This document shows, one piece after another, positions 26,588 through 32,728 of a stretch of 37,165 nucleotides of DNA. A program made the translations under genes and the position numbers. Origin of the DNA: Candidatus Coprenecus stercoripullorum (GTDB taxonomy: Bacteria; Bacteroidota; Bacteroidia; Bacteroidales; UBA932); contig DVLA01000004.1 of NCBI GenBank assembly GCA_018715745.1, positions 1-37,165 on the forward strand, written 5' to 3'. The notes under the pieces are model-generated. The model had not been told where the DNA came from. It searched no databases and saw nothing but the letters and a program-made list of their open reading frames with translations. Positions within the stretch are counted from its first letter, which is position 1; every line of letters starts with the position of its first letter.

Positions 26588-26800
26588 TTATTCATTAGCG
26601 CCGTCTTCGCCGGCATTCTGTTCTGCCTCCATCCTTTTTTCGGCGTTGCAGAATCTGTGTTTCAGGTTGGAGTATTCCTTGTCGAATGTCTCCCTGATTT
26701 TTTTACGTGTCTCGTCCCCCGAGTCGGGTGCAAACAGGACTGCCGCGGCGGCCCCTACGAGAAGCCCGCCGACAAATGCGAAAAAAGTGTCACCTTTCAT
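26588..26800 (-). CDS. YtxH domain small membrane protein
   Basis: 70 aa. A glycine/alanine-rich TM helix near the N-terminus (FFAFVGGLLVGAAAAVLFAPDSG) is the YtxH signature, followed by a charged helical tail (DETRKKIRETFDKEYSNLK). The family is linked to stress responses in other phyla but its function is unproven. It heads the group ytxH, holin-like, 92-aa protein, trkA. A TATTTTTG box lies 31 bp upstream, giving a leader of about 27 nt. It is divergent from the clostripain-like gene. Confidence 0.9.
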   Translation of the reverse strand: MKGDTFFAFVGGLLVGAAAAVLFAPDSGDETRKKIRETFDKEYSNLKHRFCNAEKRMEAEQNAGEDGANE

Positions 26801-26830
26801 GTCTTAGACCTTTTTAAAATTAAACTCCGA

Positions 26831-26838
26831 CAAAAATA
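26831..26838 (-). promoter_or_regulatory. -7 box of the ytxH operon
   Basis: Minus-strand TATTTTTG, exact TAnnTTTG match. The divergent -7 box of the C11 peptidase gene begins 12 bp further right, so the two promoters are back to back and their polymerase footprints must overlap. Confidence 0.6.
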
Positions 26839-26850
26839 CGAAATTTATTC

Positions 26851-26858
26851 TATATTTG
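26851..26858 (+). promoter_or_regulatory. -7 box of the C11 peptidase gene
   Basis: TATATTTG, exact TAnnTTTG match, 20 bp before the ATG at 26879, for a leader of about 17 nt. Confidence 0.62.
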
Positions 26859-26878
26859 CCCATAATAAACTGGCAAAT

Positions 26879-28120
26879 ATGGCTCGTGTGAAGAGTATTC
26901 ATCTGTATTATATTGTGATTGCAGCCATAATATCCATGACAGTGCCGGCCTCGTGCAGCATGGATGCGGACGGGCCTTTGTCCGACGAAGGCAGCAAGAC
27001 GGTGCTCGTTTATATGGCGGCTGAGGATAATGGTTTGGACAACAATGCTTTGAGCAATATATCCCAAATGATGGAAGGGTGGCTTCCCGAGTACACCTCT
27101 CCCGGTGAAACAGGCAACGTGCTTTTAGTGTACTATAATGTCTCGGGCGAATCGCCGAAGCTGATAAGGCTTTACAAGGACCGTTTCGGCGATGCCAATG
27201 CGGAGGTCATAAGGGAATACGAAGAACACAATTCCGTTTCCGATAGCGTCCTCTCCTCTGTCCTCGGTTATGCTGCAACGCTTTTCCCTGCAAATTATAA
27301 CGGATTGATACTCTGGTCGCATGGAAGCGGCTGGCTGCCGAGCGGATACTATTCGAATCCGTCTTCATATTATGCTCCGGGAGAAGTCCCCCGATATATA
27401 CTCCAGGCATCGCTGCCGGACCCTTATGCATCCTGCGTAAAGTCTTTCGGCGAGCAGTGGGGCAAGGAAATGGACATAAGGGATCTTGCCGGGGCCCTTC
27501 CGCTCAAGTACGATTTCATACTTTTCGATGCCTGCCTCATGGGGGGGATAGAGGTCGCATACGAGCTGAAAGACAAATGCTATTATATGATAGCTTCTCC
27601 GGCTGAGGTATTTGCATACGGCTTTCCTTATTCGGCCATAATGGAGCCGATATTCAATTCGCACCATATGGCGGACGGGCTTGACGAGGTTTGCAGGCTG
27701 TATCTCGACTTTTACGAGTCGCGGGACCTTGGCGCCACAGTCTCTTTAGTCAATACGTATGCACTTGATGCGCTTGCAACTGTCTGCCGCAGGATTTTTT
27801 CGGAAAGCAGGGCTCTTATCCCGGAACTCGACATGGCCAGGCTGCAGCCTTATTTCAGGGGAGGCAGGGCATGGTTCTATGATTTCGGGGATTTTATAAG
27901 CTATATTGCCGATGACAGCCTGTATTCCGAGTTCAGGAGGGTTCTCGGTGTAGCGGTCCCTGCAAAATATGCTACCGACGGTTTCTATGTCAACAATGAC
28001 GGTTTCGACATAATAAAATTTTCGGGACTGAGCACCTATGTACCCAATCCCGAAAATGAGATACTTGCGGAATACTATAAGACACTTGCATGGAATATGG
28101 CGGTGTCCATGGTAGAGTAG
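26879..28120 (+). CDS. Clostripain (C11) family cysteine peptidase, lipoprotein
   Basis: 413 aa from the ATG at 26879; the open frame extends 74 codons upstream, but those codons are antisense to ytxH and lie across the -7 box, so they are not used. The start gives a lipoprotein signal (lipobox PASC, Cys26). Catalytic residues of the C11 family are visible: His148 in LWSHGSGW and Cys219 in FDACLMGG, preceded by the family block VYMAAEDNGLDN. The family prefers cleavage after arginine or lysine, and gut Bacteroidales use such lipoproteins at the cell surface or in the periplasm. It ends 11 bp before the convergent rubrerythrin gene stop. Confidence 0.93.
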   Translation: MARVKSIHLYYIVIAAIISMTVPASCSMDADGPLSDEGSKTVLVYMAAEDNGLDNNALSNISQMMEGWLPEYTSPGETGNVLLVYYNVSGESPKLIRLYKDRFGDANAEVIREYEEHNSVSDSVLSSVLGYAATLFPANYNGLILWSHGSGWLPSGYYSNPSSYYAPGEVPRYILQASLPDPYASCVKSFGEQWGKEMDIRDLAGALPLKYDFILFDACLMGGIEVAYELKDKCYYMIASPAEVFAYGFPYSAIMEPIFNSHHMADGLDEVCRLYLDFYESRDLGATVSLVNTYALDALATVCRRIFSESRALIPELDMARLQPYFRGGRAWFYDFGDFISYIADDSLYSEFRRVLGVAVPAKYATDGFYVNNDGFDIIKFSGLSTYVPNPENEILAEYYKTLAWNMAVSMVE

Positions 28121-28131
28121 AATAGTGTCCG

Positions 28132-28686
28132 CTATTTCCCGAAGAATCTTTTGTACAGTCCCTCGAACGCCTGTCCGTGACGGGCCTCGTCCTTGCACAT
28201 TTCATGGACGGTGTCATGGATTGCGTCATAGTTCAGTTTCTTTGCCAGAGTGGCGATTCTCTTTTTGTCTGCACATGCCGCAGACTCGGCTTCCATCCTT
28301 TTCTTGAGGTTGGTTTTGGTATCCCAGACTACCTCGCCTATGAGTTCCGCGAACCTGGCTGCATGTTCGGCCTCTTCGAATGCGATTCTCCTGTATGCCT
28401 CGGCGATTTCGGGATAACCTTCCCTGTCGGCCTGCCTGCTCATCGCAATATACATTCCGACTTCAGTGCATTCTCCGGTAAAGTGGGCCTGGAGACCTTC
28501 CCATATTTCCTTGTCGCAGCCTTTGGCTACGCCGAGCACATGTTCGTCAGCCCAGGAAAGGGCGTTTTCCTCTTCTATGACTTCTACGAATTTTTCGGCC
28601 GGAGCCTTGCATAAAGGACATTTCTCGGGCGGAGTAGGACCTGTATGGACGTATCCGCAGACTGTGCATCTCCATTTCTTTTCCAT
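28132..28686 (-). CDS. Reverse-type rubrerythrin (N-terminal rubredoxin domain)
   Basis: 184 aa. An N-terminal rubredoxin-like iron site (Cys7, Cys10, Cys23, Cys26 in CTVC and CPLC) is followed by a four-helix diiron domain with carboxylate/histidine motifs [18 protein letters not shown] and [10 protein letters not shown]. In classical rubrerythrin the order is reversed, so this is the reverse type. It reduces hydrogen peroxide in anaerobes using electrons from NADH-linked partners. The cytoplasmic, signal-free start agrees. A TATATTTG box lies 30 bp upstream, and the gene is divergent from rplY. Confidence 0.94.
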   Translation of the reverse strand: MEKKWRCTVCGYVHTGPTPPEKCPLCKAPAEKFVEVIEEENALSWADEHVLGVAKGCDKEIWEGLQAHFTGECTEVGMYIAMSRQADREGYPEIAEAYRRIAFEEAEHAARFAELIGEVVWDTKTNLKKRMEAESAACADKKRIATLAKKLNYDAIHDTVHEMCKDEARHGQAFEGLYKRFFGK

Positions 28687-28715
28687 AATGTGTTCTATTA
28701 TTAGTGAATTGTCTG

Positions 28716-28723
28716 CAAATATA
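28716..28723 (-). promoter_or_regulatory. -7 box of the rubrerythrin gene
   Basis: Minus-strand TATATTTG, exact TAnnTTTG match, giving a leader of about 26 nt. Exactly 12 bp separate it from the rplY -7 box on the other strand. Confidence 0.62.
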
Positions 28724-28735
28724 CGGAAATTTAGT

Positions 28736-28743
28736 TATTTTTG
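28736..28743 (+). promoter_or_regulatory. -7 box of the rplY-pth operon
   Basis: TATTTTTG, exact TAnnTTTG match. The predicted start near 28747 leaves a leader of about 76 nt, much longer than the others in this window. Confidence 0.6.
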
Positions 28744-28746
28744 CAC

Positions 28747-28822
28747 CCTCAAAAAGCTATACTTTTTGGTGTAATGGGGTCCGGAAAGGCCGGACTGAGT
28801 AACACATTTTTAAATTAACATT
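28747..28822 (+). promoter_or_regulatory. Structured rplY mRNA leader (possible autoregulatory element)
   Basis: Two hairpins follow each other. The first has a perfect 7-bp stem, CAAAAAG (28750-28756) with CTTTTTG (28762-28768) and loop CTATA. The second has a 6-bp GC-rich stem, GTCCGG (28779-28784) with CCGGAC (28790-28795) and loop AAAGG. Neither is followed by a T tract, so they are not simple terminators. Ribosomal protein genes often have leaders bound by their product; that this is one is an inference. Confidence 0.4.
28774..28818 (+). CDS. Possible 14-codon upstream ORF in the rplY leader
   Basis: ATG at 28774 opens a frame of 14 codons (MGSGKAGLSNTFLN) ending in TAA at 28816-28818, four bases before the rplY ATG. 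It overlaps the second leader hairpin. It could be chance, as the frame is very short and no ribosome-binding signal is obvious. Confidence 0.2.
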   Translation: MGSGKAGLSNTFLN

Positions 28823-29434
28823 ATGAAACACATTATTTTAAACGGAAAGACCAGGGCAAAGGGTAAAAAGTCCGATGTCAAGGCAATCAGAAAAAACGGG
28901 GATGTTCCCTGCGTACTTTACGGTATGGGTATGGACAATGTGCTTTTCACTGTCCCTGCCAAAGAACTTAAACAGCTTACCCATACTCCCAACAGCTACA
29001 TAGTGGATCTTGACGTGGACGGGACGAAGTACCTTGCCGTCATGCACGAACTTCAGTTCCATCCCGTAACTGATGCCACCATACATGCGGACTTCCTCGC
29101 CATATCGGCCGACAAGCCTGTGGTTATAGATGTTCCGCTGAACATATTCGGAAGCTGCGAAGGTGTAAAGCAGGGTGGAAAGCTGCTTATAGAGGCCCGC
29201 AAACTCAAGGTTTCAGGTCTGCCCGATGCACTGCCCGATGTTCTTGACGTGGATATCACCAACCTCAAACTGGGTAAACAGATTACTGCCGGGGATCTCT
29301 CGTATGAGGGGGTTACCATTGTCAGCCCCAAATCCACCGGCGTATGTACAGTCAAGCATACCCGCGCCGCTGCGGCTGCCGATACTGCTGAAGAGGCAGC
29401 GCCTGCCGCTGAGGGCGAGACTGCCGCACAATAA
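28823..29434 (+). CDS. rplY: 50S ribosomal protein L25 / general stress protein Ctc
   Basis: 203 aa, the long Ctc/TL5 form. The N-terminal 5S rRNA-binding domain covers about residues 1-90 (LNGKTRAKGKKSDVKAIRKNGDVPCVLYG), followed by the C-terminal beta domain (DVPLNIFGSCEGVKQGGKL, LPDVLDVDITNLKLG) and an Ala/Glu-rich tail (AADTAEEAAPAAEGE). It binds 5S rRNA in the central protuberance of the large subunit. It is 8 bp upstream of pth, a common pairing in many bacteria. Confidence 0.96.
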   Translation: MKHIILNGKTRAKGKKSDVKAIRKNGDVPCVLYGMGMDNVLFTVPAKELKQLTHTPNSYIVDLDVDGTKYLAVMHELQFHPVTDATIHADFLAISADKPVVIDVPLNIFGSCEGVKQGGKLLIEARKLKVSGLPDALPDVLDVDITNLKLGKQITAGDLSYEGVTIVSPKSTGVCTVKHTRAAAAADTAEEAAPAAEGETAAQ

Positions 29435-29442
29435 TTCCGGCG

Positions 29443-30027
29443 GTGGCGAATTTTCTCGTGATAGGCCTGGGCAATATCGGATACGAATATGCCGATACCC
29501 GGCACAATATGGGATTTTCAATATTGGACACCTGGGCACAGGCGTCCAATATTGCTTTTAAGACAGACAGATACGGGGATGTTGCCGAAATCCGTCTGAA
29601 AGGGCGCTCATTCCTGCTGCTTAAACCCTCGACTTATATGAACCTCAGCGGCAAGGCTGCATCCTACTGGCTTGGAAAGACAGGCCTTCTCCCGGAAAAC
29701 ATGCTTGTCGTGGCTGACGATATGGCCTTGCCGTTAGGAGTAATCCGGCTCAGGAAGGGAGGCAGCAGCGGCGGACACAACGGGCTGGCCAATATCTCCG
29801 AATTTATAGGTACGGACAATTATCCGCGGCTCAGGGTAGGGATCGGTTCGCATAAGGGATATGGCACGCAGGTGGATTTCGTGTTGGGAAAATGGACGGA
29901 AGAAGAAAGGCTTCTGCTTCCGGAGGTAAGAGAAAGGGCAGTGGAGGCAGTCAAGTCGTTCGGCCTTGCAGGGATAGACAGGACAATGAACCTGTTCAAT
30001 CAGAAGCTCCATCCCGTTCAGGAATGA
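29443..30027 (+). CDS. pth: Peptidyl-tRNA hydrolase
   Basis: 194 aa with a GTG start at 29443, 8 bp after rplY. No ATG lies nearby, and the GTG opens directly into the conserved N-terminal strand. Catalytic residues are in place: Asn11 and His21 in IGLGNIGYEY and DTRHNMGF, the aspartate block DDMALPLG, and GGHNGLANI with the tRNA-binding Asn. It releases tRNA from peptidyl-tRNAs dropped by ribosomes. Its last 32 bp overlap the end of the convergent ftsB-like gene. Confidence 0.95.
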   Translation: MANFLVIGLGNIGYEYADTRHNMGFSILDTWAQASNIAFKTDRYGDVAEIRLKGRSFLLLKPSTYMNLSGKAASYWLGKTGLLPENMLVVADDMALPLGVIRLRKGGSSGGHNGLANISEFIGTDNYPRLRVGIGSHKGYGTQVDFVLGKWTEEERLLLPEVRERAVEAVKSFGLAGIDRTMNLFNQKLHPVQE

Positions 30028-30331
30028 ATACGTCCTCGTCCTTTTTATGGAAATAGAACTGTTCCCGTGAAAATTTTTCCAGCGAGTCCTTGTCGGAAGT
30101 AAGTTCCCGGATTCTTTCATCCATGGCGGAGATGTCCTTTTCGTACTGGCGGAGCACCTTTTCCTGGCGGAGCACCTTTATATAGTCCGAACAAAGGCGG
30201 AATATGTTGTTCTTGCCTGCAAACAGTACTGCAAGGAAGCATACTGTCACTATGAAGTATTTGTTCCTTACCGCCTTCAGCCAGCGCGGCGTTGGCCTGT
30301 CGGTATTGTCTTTTCTGCGTCCGGAAGTCAT
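29996..30331 (-). CDS. FtsB/DivIC family septum formation protein
   Basis: 111 aa from ATG 30331. A short basic cytoplasmic tail (residues 1-24) leads to one TM helix at about 25-40 (YFIVTVCFLAVLFAG) and a coiled coil at about 50-90 (IKVLRQEKVLRQYEKDISAMDERIRELTSDKDSLEK split by the membrane-near Lys). The ending KFSREQFYFHKKDEDVFIPE matches the FtsB/DivIC pattern. It joins FtsL and FtsQ in the divisome. The longer in-frame extension to 31060 is antisense to the CPBP gene and is not real. A -7 box lies just upstream of the start. Confidence 0.88.
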   Translation of the reverse strand: MTSGRRKDNTDRPTPRWLKAVRNKYFIVTVCFLAVLFAGKNNIFRLCSDYIKVLRQEKVLRQYEKDISAMDERIRELTSDKDSLEKFSREQFYFHKKDEDVFIPERDGASD

Positions 30332-30336
30332 GATTA

Positions 30337-30344
30337 CAAAATTA
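30337..30344 (-). promoter_or_regulatory. -7 box of the ftsB-like gene
   Basis: Minus-strand TAATTTTG, exact TAnnTTTG match. The box ends only 5 bp before the start codon, so the transcript would begin at, or one or two bases before, the ATG. Confidence 0.55.
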
Positions 30345-30356
30345 GAATATATTCCA

Positions 30357-30364
30357 TATCTTTG
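30357..30364 (+). promoter_or_regulatory. -7 box of the CPBP-manA-hslR operon
   Basis: TATCTTTG, exact TAnnTTTG match, 12 bp to the right of the ftsB -7 box. It overlaps an in-frame TTG codon at 30362, which rules out that codon as start and supports the ATG at 30380. Confidence 0.62.
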
Positions 30365-30379
30365 AAAAAAATTGTAAGG

Positions 30380-31228
30380 ATGTTTAAAAGAGCGAATTAT
30401 TTCCTGCCCGACATGCACGGGTGCTGGATATTGTTCTTTCTGCTCATACTCGGGCAGTTCCTGCCGGTTCTGTTGCTTCTGCCCTTTGATTCCGGAAAGA
30501 CATGGACTTCCGCATGGGGAGGCGCCCTGCTGTATGCCGTCGGATTCCTGCCCCCGCTGCTTTATGCCTGGTATCAGGGCGGCAAAGCCATGGCCGAACA
30601 CTTGCCCGGTCTGCCGGTAGATGTCGATTCCCCCTGCTTCGGAAGGATTCGTCCCGTCCTTTTCTTTCTGCTGCTGATAACGGCTTTTTTTTCGCTCGTA
30701 CTCGTGCTTGACCCGCTGACCGGGGCTGTTGAAACGCCGGAGTGGTTCAGGGAAGCATCGGAAGACGTATACGGCGATTCCATATTCTGGGCTTTCGTCA
30801 AGATAGCCGTATTCGCCCCGCTTTTCGAGGAATTTCTCTGTCGTGGCCTGATTCTTAGAGGTTTGCTGCATAGAATGGGGCCGTTTATGGCGATTTTGTG
30901 GTCCTCCCTCATGTTCGGGCTTATGCATCTTAATGTGTGGCAGGCCGTTCCGGCAATATGCTTCGGATGTTTCTTCGGTTGGATATATTACCGGACCCGC
31001 AGTTTCTGGACAGTCGTATTCCTGCACTTTCTGAATAATGCGACAGGGCTGCTCGTGCATTTTACAAGGCCGGACCTGGATTTCGGGTCGTTGAGGATTC
31101 TCTTTCCGCGGCTTTGGATGTACTGTTCCGCCATATCCGTTGCAGCTTTGCTGTTTTGCGCAATAGTGTACCTTATAGCTAAAAACATACCCGAGAAACG
31201 ATATGATAAAGAAACCCTATCCGCTTAA
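30380..31228 (+). CDS. CPBP family intramembrane metalloprotease
   Basis: 282 aa, with a start at ATG 30380 chosen because the frame upstream lies in the promoter. About eight TM helices. The CPBP (Abi) motifs are present in order: the paired glutamates Glu150-Glu151 in FEEFLCRG, the FxxxH motif in FGLMHLN, and HFLNN with the third metal ligand. The family includes Rce1-like prenyl proteases and bacteriocin-immunity proteins; here the substrate is unknown. The gene overlaps manA by 26 bp, so the two are translationally linked. Confidence 0.9.
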   Translation: MFKRANYFLPDMHGCWILFFLLILGQFLPVLLLLPFDSGKTWTSAWGGALLYAVGFLPPLLYAWYQGGKAMAEHLPGLPVDVDSPCFGRIRPVLFFLLLITAFFSLVLVLDPLTGAVETPEWFREASEDVYGDSIFWAFVKIAVFAPLFEEFLCRGLILRGLLHRMGPFMAILWSSLMFGLMHLNVWQAVPAICFGCFFGWIYYRTRSFWTVVFLHFLNNATGLLVHFTRPDLDFGSLRILFPRLWMYCSAISVAALLFCAIVYLIAKNIPEKRYDKETLSA

Positions 31229-32243
31229 ATTCGTCCCCGTGCCCAACGGGCGCGTATGGGGCGGCCATTCGCTTGTGCAGATGTACGGCAAGCCATTCGA
31301 CCCTTCGCTGATAATCGGAGAGAGTTGGGAAATATCCGGATTTCCCGAGGACAGTTCCGTGGTTTCCGGCGGATATCTGGACGGAAACCCGTTGTACGAC
31401 ATTGTGGAAACCTATATGGATGAGATTGTGGGGGAGGACAATTACAAGCGCTTCGGCAACGAGTTCCCCCTGCTTGTCAAGATGCTCGATGTTACAGGGC
31501 GTCTTTCCGTACAGGTCCATCCCGACGATGAGACCGCTTTCGACCGCCACGGCTCCTACGGAAAGAGCGAATGCTGGTATGTGCTCGACTCATCCCCTTC
31601 CGCAATAGTCTATATGGGATTTTCGCGCCGCGTGACCCCGGATGAGTTTTACCGCAGGTGCAAGGACGGTACGGTTACGGAGGTCCTCAATGCATACCAT
31701 CCGCGCAAAGGGGATTTCTTTTATATCGAGTCCGGCATAGTGCATTCGGCGCAGGGAGGGATAGTGATAGCGGAGGTACAGCAGCTTTCGGACGTGACCT
31801 ACCGCCTGTATGACTGGGGACGCGAAAACGATCCGTCTTCAGCAAGGGAAATGCATCTCGATCTGGCCTATGACTGCATCAATTACGATAAATACGATCC
31901 TTCTGCGTACTATCTTCCGGCATATCTTCACCGCCCTGCCGGAGGGTTCAGCCGCAGGCTTTCGTCCAATCCACACTTTACCGCTACCGAGCTTTATATC
32001 GATTCGCGCAGGGAATTCCTTGCGGAAAACTATGAGAGTTTCATAATCTATTTCTGTGCTGAAGGCGGAGCGGTAATCGCCCTTCATGACGGAACGGAAT
32101 ATACTCTCGGAAAGGGAGAGTGGACAGTCGTCCCGGCCGTACTGCCCGGATTTTCCATAGCCCCTGCCGGAAATTCCGCACTGCTTCTGGAATATTATAT
32201 AGAAAAACAGCCGGAGAGGGACCTGTATGTCGAGGATAGATAA
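31203..32243 (+). CDS. manA: Mannose-6-phosphate isomerase, class I
   Basis: 346 aa. The zinc site of type I phosphomannose isomerases is visible: Gln104 and His106 in SVQVHPDD, Glu123 in GKSECWYVL, and His181 in SGIVHSAQGG. The final third is a smaller cupin lobe (LGKGEWTVVPAVLPGF). It interconverts mannose-6-phosphate and fructose-6-phosphate, feeding mannose into glycolysis or GDP-mannose synthesis. It overlaps the CPBP gene by 26 bp and hslR by 17 bp. Confidence 0.95.
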   Translation: MIKKPYPLKFVPVPNGRVWGGHSLVQMYGKPFDPSLIIGESWEISGFPEDSSVVSGGYLDGNPLYDIVETYMDEIVGEDNYKRFGNEFPLLVKMLDVTGRLSVQVHPDDETAFDRHGSYGKSECWYVLDSSPSAIVYMGFSRRVTPDEFYRRCKDGTVTEVLNAYHPRKGDFFYIESGIVHSAQGGIVIAEVQQLSDVTYRLYDWGRENDPSSAREMHLDLAYDCINYDKYDPSAYYLPAYLHRPAGGFSRRLSSNPHFTATELYIDSRREFLAENYESFIIYFCAEGGAVIALHDGTEYTLGKGEWTVVPAVLPGFSIAPAGNSALLLEYYIEKQPERDLYVEDR

Positions 32244-32601
32244 ATATCTGTGGGCTGTAAGGGTGTACAAGACCCGCTCGGATGCCGCCGATGCCTGCCG
32301 CAGCGGCAAGGTGCAGGTCAACGGTATGGAAGCAAAGGCGTCAAAGGAAATACGCGAAGGGGACGTCATTTCCGTGCGCAAGGGCAGCGTGCATTTCTCC
32401 TACAAAGTATTGCGGACAGTGGACAACCGCCAGAGCGCCAAGCTTGTCCCGGAATATGTAGAAGACATGACGCCCCAGTCCGAACTGGACAAGCTTTCAG
32501 CCCCCTTCGAGACAGTGTATATACGGCGCGACCGCGGGACAGGGCGTCCTACCAAGAAAGAGCGTCGGGATATGGACAGGCTTCTCGACGAGCTTTTCTG
32601 A
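32227..32601 (+). CDS. hslR: S4-domain RNA-binding protein, Hsp15 family
   Basis: 124 aa. An N-terminal S4 RNA-binding fold (RIDKYLWAVRVYKTRSDAADACRSGKVQVNG) is followed by a beta strand region (EIREGDVISVRKG) and a basic C-terminal helix (RDRGTGRPTKKERRDMDRLLDELF). This is the Hsp15 arrangement; Hsp15 recycles stalled 50S subunits carrying nascent chains. It is the last gene of the overlapping CPBP-manA-hslR set. Confidence 0.9.
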   Translation: MSRIDKYLWAVRVYKTRSDAADACRSGKVQVNGMEAKASKEIREGDVISVRKGSVHFSYKVLRTVDNRQSAKLVPEYVEDMTPQSELDKLSAPFETVYIRRDRGTGRPTKKERRDMDRLLDELF

Positions 32602-32728
32602 TGCGGTTGCTTTGTTTGTCCGTAAGGCGGGATTCTGTCTGCCCCGGGGGGTGCCGAATACCGTACTCACTGGATTTTATATTGTTATCTCCTGTTTTTT
32701 TGCTATGTTCGCAAAAAAATATCGTTTT

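Noticed and set aside
29996-31060. Long form (354 codons) of the ftsB-like gene
   Set aside because: The extra 243 codons are antisense to the CPBP protease and cross the promoter. The FtsB/DivIC family length fits the ATG at 30331.
32602-32728. Promoter for the BACON/FISUMP lipoprotein
   Set aside because: Only imperfect boxes (TATGTTCG, TATCGTTT) are seen in this gap, so no promoter is called.
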